NCBI GenBank assembly: GCA_946482615.1
Contig: CAMLSF010000048.1
Coordinates: 1-23,083 of the forward strand
Length of the DNA: 23,083 nucleotides
From: an uncultured Chromatiaceae bacterium
Lineage (GTDB): Bacteria; Pseudomonadota; Gammaproteobacteria; Enterobacterales; Alteromonadaceae
Direction: 5' to 3'
The notes beneath the pieces are model-generated. The model was not told the origin of the DNA. It was given only the letters and a program-made list of their open reading frames with translations, and did not search any database. A program made the translations under genes and the position numbers. Position 1 is the first letter of the stretch, and the number at the start of each line of letters is the position of its first letter. Positions 7,789 to 14,913 of this stretch are shown piece after piece.

Positions 7789-8136
7789 ATGTTAGAACAT
7801 TTTTTTCGTCAGTTGACGACAGATCCAGACAGCATCAGCTTTTCGCAAAGCATAGAGTTGATAGAAAGCCTATACAACTTTAGCGAAACAGCCTTTCGTA
7901 ATGGCGATAAGCACAATGCAGCAGGGGAGAATAACGGTTCCTGTAAGATATTTGCTTTTGCTTTATTACACCGTTTGTCTGAGCCACAGACCCTGCAAAT
8001 GTTTGGCGATTATTACCGTCAGGATGTGTTGTTAAGTCCGGCAGGTGCCGATCACGCCAATATCCGGCAGTTTATGCAATATGGCTGGGATGGTATTGAG
8101 TTTGCTGGTCAGGCATTGAGCCCAAAATCTGCTTAG
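7789..8136 (+). CDS. HopJ-family protein (PF08888)
   Basis: A small 115-aa protein. The family signature is clear: AFRNGDKHNAAGENNGSCKIF, then FGDYYRQDVL and NIRQFMQYGWDGIEF. The founding member is annotated as a Pseudomonas syringae type III effector, but as far as I know the family is common in free-living marine and freshwater gammaproteobacteria without such a system. I therefore do not infer an effector role; the function is unknown. The open frame begins at 7687, overlapping the divergent gene, but the family N-terminus begins at ATG 7789, which has AGGA at 7777-7780. Its stop overlaps the stop of the convergent CheY-like gene by four bases. Confidence 0.85.
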   Translation: MLEHFFRQLTTDPDSISFSQSIELIESLYNFSETAFRNGDKHNAAGENNGSCKIFAFALLHRLSEPQTLQMFGDYYRQDVLLSPAGADHANIRQFMQYGWDGIEFAGQALSPKSA

Positions 8137-8147
8137 GCAGATTGGGC
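8120..8147. terminator. Hairpin spanning the overlapping convergent stop codons
   Basis: GCCCAAAATCTGC (8120-8132) pairs with GCAGATTGGGC (8137-8147), with two unpaired A residues in the left arm and a loop TTAG (8133-8136). The loop is exactly the shared stop region of the two convergent genes. No T-tract follows on either strand, so intrinsic termination is doubtful. Confidence 0.4.
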
Positions 8148-8525
8148 TTGTGGCAGGTTGCAAATACGATTGATGGTGGCCTGAATTTTTTGTGGCGTAA
8201 AAGGTTTGGCCATAAAACCGCTGGCTCCACCTTCGACACTACGTTTCACATTTTCCACTGTGCTGTGTGCTGACATAATCACCACATGGCACTTCGGATC
8301 TAAGGCTTTAATGCGGGTTAACAGCTCGTGGCCATTACTGTCCGGTAGTTCAATATCCAAAAAAATTACATCAGGGTGCTCAGTGCTGATGGCCATTAAG
8401 GCTTGTTGGCCTGTGCTGGCTTCCGCTACTTTTTCAGCGCCCATAATGCGTAAATTTTGGTGTAAGAAATAACGAACCGAACTGACGTCATCGACGATCA
8501 GAATGGAAGATTGATCTATAGTCAT
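8133..8525 (-). CDS. CheY-like single-domain response regulator
   Basis: A 130-aa stand-alone receiver domain with no output domain. Acidic residues D12/D13 (ILIVDDVSSVRYFL), phospho-acceptor D57 (IFLDIELPDSNG), the Ser at 85 (MSAHST) and Lys 107 (AKPFTP) are all present, so it should be phosphorylated normally. It probably works through protein-protein contacts, as CheY or an adaptor. I chose ATG 8525, 8 nt behind AAGGA; the ATG three codons upstream (8534) sits directly on that ribosome site. It lies 97 bp downstream of the AraC-type gene on the same strand and is convergent with the HopJ-family gene. No adjacent histidine kinase identifies its input. Confidence 0.9.
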   Translation of the reverse strand: MTIDQSSILIVDDVSSVRYFLHQNLRIMGAEKVAEASTGQQALMAISTEHPDVIFLDIELPDSNGHELLTRIKALDPKCHVVIMSAHSTVENVKRSVEGGASGFMAKPFTPQKIQATINRICNLPQAQSA

Positions 8526-8586
8526 GCGCAACATCCTTGCTTAGAGCATTCACCTGGCTTAAGCATGTCGTGATCCCGTCAAAAGT

Positions 8587-8610
8587 GCAATAAATAAACG
8601 ATATTATTGC
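8587..8610 (-). terminator. Hairpin downstream of the AraC-type gene
   Basis: GCAATAA and TTATTGC form a 7-bp AT-rich stem with a 10-nt loop, starting 12 bases after the AraC-type stop. On the minus strand it is followed by ACTTTTGA, a weak T-run. It may be a weak terminator separating this gene from the CheY-like gene. Confidence 0.35.
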
Positions 8611-8622
8611 TAAAAACAGGGA

Positions 8623-9636
8623 CTAAGAGCGTAACTGGCTGGGTAATAATCCGGTCCAGCGTTTAAAAGCGCGGCGGAAGTTATGTTCGTCAGAGTAGCC
8701 TAGCCGGTTGGCCAGTTCTTTATTCGACATGCCTTGGAGCAATAAAGCGTGCTGAGCAGCACAGGCTTTGACCTGATCCTGCAGCTGTTGGTAGCTGGTG
8801 TGGTGTTGTGCTAATACACGTTTAAAGCTGCTTAAACTGAAGCCCCAATGCCGTGCTGCTGCTTCCTGGGAAGGGGCATGGCGCAAGGTGGTAAAAAGCC
8901 ACTGTTCCAGTTGTTCGGTAAAGCTCACTTTTTCTGGCAGAGACTGTTGTAAATACAGGCACCAGTTCTGTTGTTGTTGCCAAAGTTGTGGATCTGCATC
9001 GGCAAAAGACTGTTTTAACAGTGCCATAGGCAAGGATAAAGCGTTTTGTAAGCCAACCTCAGGTGTCAGTTGCCATTGATGCTGATACAACCAACAAGTT
9101 TCATGATCCGGAGCTGTGGTACTGATACTTAATCCTGAAGTATCGCCCAGTTGTTGTTTCACTAAGCCCAGTACGTAGTGAAGCATCAGTTGCTCAATAA
9201 AAGCCTGTTGTTTTCCTGAACTAAAAGAAGGCCTTAACACCAGGCGTAACTTACCCTGTACCCGCTGGATGCGTATATAAACCATAGGCAAGAGTTGTGC
9301 ACGGTAACGGTAAAAACTCAACAGGGCCTGCTGCAGGTTCGCACTGTATCTGAGCATCAACAGTAAAGGCGAGTGATTATGAGATAACCAGCTTTGTGCT
9401 GTTAAATAGGCCAGCTCAGGCCCTGGCAAAGCTTTCTGGCAATTGCTGACAAGCTGAAGATACTGCGCAGGACTGATTTTAGTGGTGGCTTTGCGTAAGT
9501 CCTGTTCAAATAACTTCGAACCTTTAAGCAGGGTATCGAAGGCAAAACCGCGGCGCTGGCATAATAAAATCATATCCAAAGCTGTGGCACTGAGTAACAG
9601 TGCTTTGTCATCAAAGGCCAACAGCGCCTTGCTCAC
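8623..9636 (-). CDS. AraC-family transcriptional regulator
   Basis: A 337-aa regulator. The N-terminal about 200 residues match the effector-binding domain found in OruR/ArgR-type AraC proteins (Arabinose_bd, PF12625-like). The C-terminal about 90 residues form the double helix-turn-helix, ending NKELANRLGYSDEHNFRRAF then KRWTGLLPSQLRS. The frame stays open to a GTG at 9687 inside the upstream gene. I prefer GTG 9636 because it overlaps the upstream TGA as GTGA (9633-9636), has GGAG six bases ahead, and makes the protein begin close to where the family begins. Translation is thus coupled to the degenerate GGDEF gene. The effector and targets are not evident; the divergent phytate operon region is a candidate target. 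Confidence 0.9.
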   Translation of the reverse strand: MSKALLAFDDKALLLSATALDMILLCQRRGFAFDTLLKGSKLFEQDLRKATTKISPAQYLQLVSNCQKALPGPELAYLTAQSWLSHNHSPLLLMLRYSANLQQALLSFYRYRAQLLPMVYIRIQRVQGKLRLVLRPSFSSGKQQAFIEQLMLHYVLGLVKQQLGDTSGLSISTTAPDHETCWLYQHQWQLTPEVGLQNALSLPMALLKQSFADADPQLWQQQQNWCLYLQQSLPEKVSFTEQLEQWLFTTLRHAPSQEAAARHWGFSLSSFKRVLAQHHTSYQQLQDQVKACAAQHALLLQGMSNKELANRLGYSDEHNFRRAFKRWTGLLPSQLRS

Positions 9637-10532
9637 ACCAGGCTCCAGTGGTTTTGCTGCTGTTTTTGCTTTTGCAATTGTTGCCACAGCTGGGATAACA
9701 AGCGCTGGGGTTTGGTCAACTGCTGTGCCGCTGTGATTTCAGTGATAGTCCAGTGCAACCTGGCAGGTAAATACAGACTGAGTTCTCGGACGGCATTTTG
9801 CAATAAGCTTTGGGCTATGGCTTTATTGCTTTGTGGCATCAGAATGACAAATTTGTCGCCACTGTAACGACAGACTAAGTCGCCGGATCTGAATTGCACC
9901 AGTGTCAGCTCACTCAACTGTTGTAACAATAAATCGGCCGCCGCCATACCTTGTTCTCTGTTAAAGCGGGCAAACTGGCTGATATCCAGCAAAGCCAGAC
10001 AAAAAGGCTGCTGGTGCTGTTGTTGTAATTCCAGTTCACGTTTAAGCACGGCCAGCAGATAGTCGGGTTTATACAGTTTGGTTAAAGGGTCAAGTAACTG
10101 GTAGTGGCGTAAATGCAGCTCACGGCTGGCCAATTGCTGATTAATAAAACGCTGCTCTTTATGCCAGCCAATCAGGCCTAAAGTTAAAATCAGCATCCCC
10201 ACGGGGGCGGGAATGGATTCAAGCCAGCTTAATAATCTGTGACTATCCGGGTATTGGAAAAATTCGTCCAGTAAGTTCAGCTGATAAGACAACACCAGCA
10301 ATAAAGATCCGACATAAAGGCCGTTGGTAACAGGGCCTGCCGGTCTGCTGTAGAGCACCAGCAATAACCAGGCGATAACGACAACTAAGCTGCTGCCTTC
10401 GCCTAATATATCCATCCAGTCTATCTCTGCTGCTGTTTTTAGCTCGCCATAATTGACTGCCAGCAAAATACAGAGCACAAATAGCAAGAGTGTCAGAGAG
10501 AGTTTGGCCGGATGCTGAGAGCTGAATCCCAT
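9633..10532 (-). CDS. Membrane protein with degenerate GGDEF domain
   Basis: A 299-aa inner-membrane protein. Four hydrophobic segments (about 11-27, 48-62, 70-86, 107-123) are followed by a cytoplasmic GGDEF-type domain (about 140-290). The signature reads SGDKF (224-228) instead of GGDEF/GGEEF, so a Lys replaces an acidic residue needed for metal and catalysis. The DxDxFK motif is reduced to LLDISQFARFN. The Asp at 183, the guanine-contacting positions N191 and D200, and the RxxD inhibitory site (RSGD, 215-218) are retained. I infer it is probably not a working diguanylate cyclase but may bind GTP or c-di-GMP. It is the first gene of an operon with the AraC-type regulator. ATG 10532 faces the intergenic region holding the candidate PHO box. 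Confidence 0.85.
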   Translation of the reverse strand: MGFSSQHPAKLSLTLLLFVLCILLAVNYGELKTAAEIDWMDILGEGSSLVVVIAWLLLVLYSRPAGPVTNGLYVGSLLLVLSYQLNLLDEFFQYPDSHRLLSWLESIPAPVGMLILTLGLIGWHKEQRFINQQLASRELHLRHYQLLDPLTKLYKPDYLLAVLKRELELQQQHQQPFCLALLDISQFARFNREQGMAAADLLLQQLSELTLVQFRSGDLVCRYSGDKFVILMPQSNKAIAQSLLQNAVRELSLYLPARLHWTITEITAAQQLTKPQRLLSQLWQQLQKQKQQQNHWSLV

Positions 10533-10580
10533 AAAAGTGTCCGCAAAAAATAACCTGAGCTGTCAGTCTGAGCTTTGCAG

Positions 10581-10598
10581 ATGACAATTCCATGACAG
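10581..10598 (-). promoter_or_regulatory. Candidate PHO box (PhoB binding site)
   Basis: On the minus strand the 18-mer reads CTGTCATGGAATTGTCAT: two 7-mers, CTGTCAT and TTGTCAT, separated by 4 bp, the 11-bp register of the PhoB consensus CTGTCAT-N4-CTGTCAT. 13 of 14 half-site bases match the idealised repeat. It is oriented towards the degenerate GGDEF gene (49 bp from its ATG) and lies about 150 bp from the ATG of the divergent TonB receptor. No convincing -10 was seen at the expected distance. Confidence 0.55.
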
Positions 10599-10746
10599 AA
10601 ATTTGTCTGATGGAGCCAAGCAGACCCCGGGTCAGGTTAGCTCAGGCACTCAGGCTTTAACACGCTGAGTTGTCACAAAACCGCCGCAGAATAAATCCCC
10701 ATTCACATCACAGTTTTAATTTACTCAGGAATTGGGGTTTTCTTTT

Positions 10747-13515
10747 ATGCAAACACAGACGGTACAAACAAGGAAACAATTTCGTCGCGCTTTATTGGCC
10801 AGCAGCATCAGCCTGATTTGTGCCTCCGTATTATCAGTGCAAGCCGCTGAATTAACAGGCCGGGTGGTGGATAGCCGTCAGGTGTTGTTGTCTGGTGTGC
10901 AGGTTAGTATTCCGGCGTTAAAAATCAGTAAGGTGACAGGCCATGACGGCCGTTTTGTGTTTTCCAATTTACCTGAAGGTCAGTACCAGCTGCAGTTTAG
11001 TTATGCCGGTGTGCCACAGCAAAAATCTGAGGTCAGCTTAACGTCCAATCAGTCGCTGGGTGATATTACCCTGGCCAAAGTGGAATCCGGTATCGAAAAA
11101 CTGGAAGTGCAGGGCCAACTGGCATCCGCAGGTAAGGCTTTAAGTCAGCAACGTTTTGCCAGTGGTATTGTCAGTGTGGCCACCACGGATGAGCTGGGGC
11201 AGTTTCCGGATAAAAACGTCAGTGAATCCTTAGCCCGTTTAGCGGGTTTGTCGGTAGAGCCGGATCAGGGCGAAGGCCGTTTTATCCGGGTGCGGGGTTT
11301 AGCACCGGATTACAATACAGTGACCTACAACGGCACTCAGCTGGCAGCGCCAGAATCAGGCCGTCGTGCTGTGGCTTTGGATGTGATCCCCTCGGATTTA
11401 TTGTCCTCAGTTGAAGTGACCAAAACCATAGCGCCTGAACAAGCTGCAGGTTCGTTAGGCGGTACTGTGGATATCAAAAGTATCTCGGCTTTTGACCGCA
11501 GCACAGACTTCTATACCTTCAGTGCAGAAGGCAGCTATAACCAGCAACAAAGCGAAACCAGTCCAAAACTATCAGGTTTATACAGCAGCATTTTTGATAT
11601 TGCAGGGGATAAAGACGCTTTAGGTGTGGCTTTATCTGCCAGTTATGCTGACCGTAAATTTGGTTCAGACAACGTCGAAACGGGCGGAAACTGGGATATT
11701 GAAGAACAAGCTCTGGAAGAGTTTGAGCAGCGTCAGTATCAAATCAGCCGCAAACGTATGGGCTTAGCGCTGAATGTAGATTACCGCCCTGAAGGCGACA
11801 CCGACTATTACCTGCGGACTTTGTACAGCAAATTTACTGACGATGAAGTACGTCAGGGGTTACTGACTGAATTTGAAGAAGCAGTACAGGCTGGTACTGA
11901 TTCAGCAGGTGAGCTGGTGCGGGGTATTAAAGCCCGTGAAGAAACTCAGACCATCAGCGCTTTTGTGCTGGGGATGGAGCAAAAACTTGCTGAATGGCAA
12001 TGGAAAGCCGAAGTGGGGGCCAGCAAAGCCGATGAAAAAACACCTTTTAGTCTGGCAGATGGTCAGTTTAAGCAGGAGTTTGACGAAGGTTTAAGTTTCA
12101 GTGGCACGGATAAACTGCAGTTACTGGCACCAGAATCGGCGTACAGCGCAGCAGACTACGAGCTGGATGAAGTGGAAGTGGCGGATACCTTCACTGAAGA
12201 GAAAGAGAAAAACGCCAAATTTGATTTAAGCCGCGAATTGCTGCAAAGCTGGGGCGCGCTGGAACTCAAAGCTGGTGTGAAATGGAGTGACAGAAGCAAA
12301 ACAGCAGATGAAAGCCTGTGGTTGTATGAAGATTTAGAAGAGGCGGGCCTGACAAAATTAACCCTGGCTGATTACCCTATGGGCAATGCAGATTACGGCT
12401 TGGGCCGGTTCGGACCTGCCATTAATCCTGGTCTGTTATTGTCAGAGCTCAGCACTTTAGATAGAGATGATTATCTGGACCCGGTCGAATCGCAAATTAA
12501 CGATTTCCGCGTCGATGAAGAAATTAAAGCCGCTTATTTGCAAGGCAACTGGCAAGGCGAAAACTGGCAGGTGATAGCTGGTAGCCGTTTTGAGCACGAC
12601 CAACGCGACGCTGTGGGCAGCAAATACGATGCGACGACTGAAGAATTCAGCGCAGAAGTCTATAGCGGCTCTGAATCTCACTGGTTACCAGCTCTGATCA
12701 GCCGTTACAGTCTGTCGGATCAAACCCAGGTTCGGGCTGCTGTCACCAGTTCTTTAGTGCGGCCAAGTTTTGCTCAACTGGCACCGGCTTTTGTGCTGGA
12801 AGAAGATGATGGTGATATTGAAGCCAGCTTTGGTAATCCGGCGCTTGAGGCTTTAACCTCCACCAATCTGGATTTAGGTGTGGAGTATTACCCGGACAAG
12901 CTGGGCGTGATGTCGGCCATGCTGTTTTATAAAGACATTAAACACTTTATCTATGCCACAGACTTAGCGGGTCAGGGTGAATACGAAGACTTTAATCACG
13001 CCGAAACTTTTATCAATGGCGATGATGCGTCCTTGTATGGTCTGGAGCTGAATTATGTGCAGCAATTGCAAGGAGTCAGCGAGTTTTGGGATCACTGGTT
13101 AGTCTCAGCCAACTTAACCTTAAGCCGCTCTGATGCGCAAATCAGCTGGTTTGATGATGGTGAGTTGTTGACCCGTGATATAGATTTACCCAGTCAGTCG
13201 GACAAAACCGCCAATATGGCCGTTGGTTATGAAGACAATAGCTGGAGCTTACGTTTAGCCGCCAATTATAAGTCGGAGTATCTGGTGGAAGTCAGTGAGT
13301 TTGACGATCCGGCTTATGACTTATTCAGCGACAGCCAACTGCAATGGGATTTCAGCGCTAAATGGAAAATCGACCCGGCTGTGCAGTTGTACTTTAATGC
13401 CGTGAACTTAACAGATGAGCCTTATTACAACTACACAGGCAGCCGCGCCTTTAATGCTCAGTATGAGGAATATGGCCGTACTTTTGCTGTTGGTATTCAG
13501 TTAACCAACTGGTAA
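10747..13515 (+). CDS. TonB-dependent outer-membrane receptor (TIGR01782-like), probable phytate/organophosphate uptake
   Basis: A 922-aa outer-membrane active transporter. The signal peptide is residues 1-33 (VQA-AEL). A carboxypeptidase-regulatory-like beta-sandwich follows (34 to about 110, beginning ELTGRVVD), then a TonB-box-like GIEKLEVQG, a plug (about 135-245, with FPDKNVSESLARLAGLSVEP and IRVRGLAPDYNTVTYNG) and a 22-strand-type barrel ending in an aromatic residue (QLTNW). The plug resembles TonB-Xanth-Caul receptors, which often import oligomeric or phosphorylated nutrients. The frame opens at TTG 10732, but ATG 10747 is better spaced. The next gene starts 9 bp after the stop, and the two downstream genes encode a phosphatase and a phytase, so the ligand is probably phytate or its breakdown products. 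Substrate assignment rests on context only. Confidence 0.92.
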   Translation: MQTQTVQTRKQFRRALLASSISLICASVLSVQAAELTGRVVDSRQVLLSGVQVSIPALKISKVTGHDGRFVFSNLPEGQYQLQFSYAGVPQQKSEVSLTSNQSLGDITLAKVESGIEKLEVQGQLASAGKALSQQRFASGIVSVATTDELGQFPDKNVSESLARLAGLSVEPDQGEGRFIRVRGLAPDYNTVTYNGTQLAAPESGRRAVALDVIPSDLLSSVEVTKTIAPEQAAGSLGGTVDIKSISAFDRSTDFYTFSAEGSYNQQQSETSPKLSGLYSSIFDIAGDKDALGVALSASYADRKFGSDNVETGGNWDIEEQALEEFEQRQYQISRKRMGLALNVDYRPEGDTDYYLRTLYSKFTDDEVRQGLLTEFEEAVQAGTDSAGELVRGIKAREETQTISAFVLGMEQKLAEWQWKAEVGASKADEKTPFSLADGQFKQEFDEGLSFSGTDKLQLLAPESAYSAADYELDEVEVADTFTEEKEKNAKFDLSRELLQSWGALELKAGVKWSDRSKTADESLWLYEDLEEAGLTKLTLADYPMGNADYGLGRFGPAINPGLLLSELSTLDRDDYLDPVESQINDFRVDEEIKAAYLQGNWQGENWQVIAGSRFEHDQRDAVGSKYDATTEEFSAEVYSGSESHWLPALISRYSLSDQTQVRAAVTSSLVRPSFAQLAPAFVLEEDDGDIEASFGNPALEALTSTNLDLGVEYYPDKLGVMSAMLFYKDIKHFIYATDLAGQGEYEDFNHAETFINGDDASLYGLELNYVQQLQGVSEFWDHWLVSANLTLSRSDAQISWFDDGELLTRDIDLPSQSDKTANMAVGYEDNSWSLRLAANYKSEYLVEVSEFDDPAYDLFSDSQLQWDFSAKWKIDPAVQLYFNAVNLTDEPYYNYTGSRAFNAQYEEYGRTFAVGIQLTNW

Positions 13516-13524
13516 GGATGGCGC

Positions 13525-14913
13525 ATGAATAAGAAATCGTATGAAAACCTGAGGGGGCCAGTTGCTGGCCTGCTGCTGGTGTTCAGCTGTATGGCCAGTG
13601 CCAGCAATACTTCAGTGCCTGAAGGCAAAAACCGTTATCAGGCCAGCAGCTTTGCCGATCGTATAGTCTTGTTACCTGCAACAGATGCCGCCAGCAGTCA
13701 GGCGGTGGGGTGGCGCAGTAACATAGCGCAAAGCCAGTTGCAATGGGCCAAAGCTATTGATGGTCCGGCGCTGGAGCTTGGTGCCAAAACCCTGGATGTG
13801 AAAGGTACTTTGGTACAAACCGACAATGGCCCGGCTTATTTTTATAAAGCCCTGATGTCGGGCTTACAAAGCGATAGCTTGTACGCCTACAGAGTCAAAG
13901 GTGAAGGCAACTGGAGTGAGTGGCTGCAATTTCGCACCGCCAAGCCTGAGTTTGAGCCTTTTAGTCTGCTGTATTTTGGTGATGCACAAAATAACTTAAA
14001 AGCGCATTTCTCACGGCTGGTACGCAGTGCTCAGCAGCAGGTGCCTCAGGCTAAACTGATGCTGCATGCAGGGGATCTGGTTAATTCCCGTTACGGTATT
14101 TTGGATCACGAATGGGGGGAGTGGTTTGATGCGATTGGCTGGGTGGGTGCTATGACACCGCAGCTGATTGCTGCCGGTAACCATGAATACCTGAAAAGCG
14201 AAAATGCCAAAGGTGAAGAACGTCGTGTGCTGGCTGCGCAATTTACCGCGCAGTTTCAGAGCCTGAACAATGGGCCGGCGTCTTTGCAGGACACAGTGTT
14301 TTACCACGATTATCAGGGCGTACGCTTTATTGTGCTGAACTCCACTGCGGCAGTGGAAGATGAAAGTCTGGCTAAAGTGCAGGCCAACTGGTTAAAGCAG
14401 GTGCTTTCGAATAATCCGAACCGCTGGACTATCGCCATCTATCATCATCCGATGTTTTCAGTGTCTTTAGGCCGGGATAACCCGAGATTACGCCAGTACT
14501 GGCAGCCATTATTTGATCAGTACAAAGTCGATCTGGTGTTGCAGGGACATGACCATGTCTATGGCCGTTATCAGCCTGAGAACAAAGGCCCGGTGTATAT
14601 GGTGTCAGTGGCTGGTCCAAAAATGTACCTGGTATCGAAAGAAGCACGCGCCAACATGGCTCAGGTCGGCGAAGATACCCAGTTATTTCAGCAGCTGGAT
14701 ATCAGCGAAAACCAGCTCACAGTAAAAGCCATCACAGTGACAGGCCGCTTATACGACAGCTTTACCTTAAAACGCCAGACTGATGGTTCAAACCTGTTGC
14801 AACAGCATTTTAAAGCCAAAGTGGCCAGCTGCAGCAATAACCGCATCAGCGACAACAAATGCTGGCAAGGTACAGAATTCAGCGCTGCACAGAGCGCTTC
14901 GGAGAACAAATGA
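13525..14913 (+). CDS. Exported PAP-like metallophosphatase
   Basis: A 462-aa calcineurin-like phosphoesterase with a purple-acid-phosphatase layout. An N-terminal signal peptide probably ends near ASA-SNT (residue 26). A fibronectin-III-like domain covers about 45-140. The metallophosphatase domain covers about 145-375, with metal-site motifs in order: FGDAQNN (D153), HAGDLVNS (D184), AAGNHEY (N219, H220), YHHPMFS (H307/H308) and QGHDHVYGR (H342, H344). The iron-liganding Tyr expected three residues after the second Asp in true purple acid phosphatases is an Asn here (187), so it may use another metal pair. The C-terminal about 85 residues contain two cysteines (SCSNN...KCWQG). The start ATG 13525 uses AAGGA overlapping the receptor stop. 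Its TGA overlaps the phytase ATG. Role inferred: releasing phosphate from phytase products or other phosphoesters outside the cytoplasm. Confidence 0.88.
   Translation: MNKKSYENLRGPVAGLLLVFSCMASASNTSVPEGKNRYQASSFADRIVLLPATDAASSQAVGWRSNIAQSQLQWAKAIDGPALELGAKTLDVKGTLVQTDNGPAYFYKALMSGLQSDSLYAYRVKGEGNWSEWLQFRTAKPEFEPFSLLYFGDAQNNLKAHFSRLVRSAQQQVPQAKLMLHAGDLVNSRYGILDHEWGEWFDAIGWVGAMTPQLIAAGNHEYLKSENAKGEERRVLAAQFTAQFQSLNNGPASLQDTVFYHDYQGVRFIVLNSTAAVEDESLAKVQANWLKQVLSNNPNRWTIAIYHHPMFSVSLGRDNPRLRQYWQPLFDQYKVDLVLQGHDHVYGRYQPENKGPVYMVSVAGPKMYLVSKEARANMAQVGEDTQLFQQLDISENQLTVKAITVTGRLYDSFTLKRQTDGSNLLQQHFKAKVASCSNNRISDNKCWQGTEFSAAQSASENK

Noticed and set aside
7789..8136. Type III secretion effector role for the HopJ-family protein
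   Set aside because: Name inherited from one family member; nothing around it suggests type III secretion.
9637..9687. Longer AraC-type start at GTG 9687
   Set aside because: Would give a 55-base overlap with the upstream gene; GTG 9636 has a better ribosome site and a GTGA overlap.
10670..10697. TTGTCACAAAA as a second PHO box or -35 element for the TonB receptor
   Set aside because: Only one half-site without an 11-bp partner, and no -10 element at 16-18 bp spacing.
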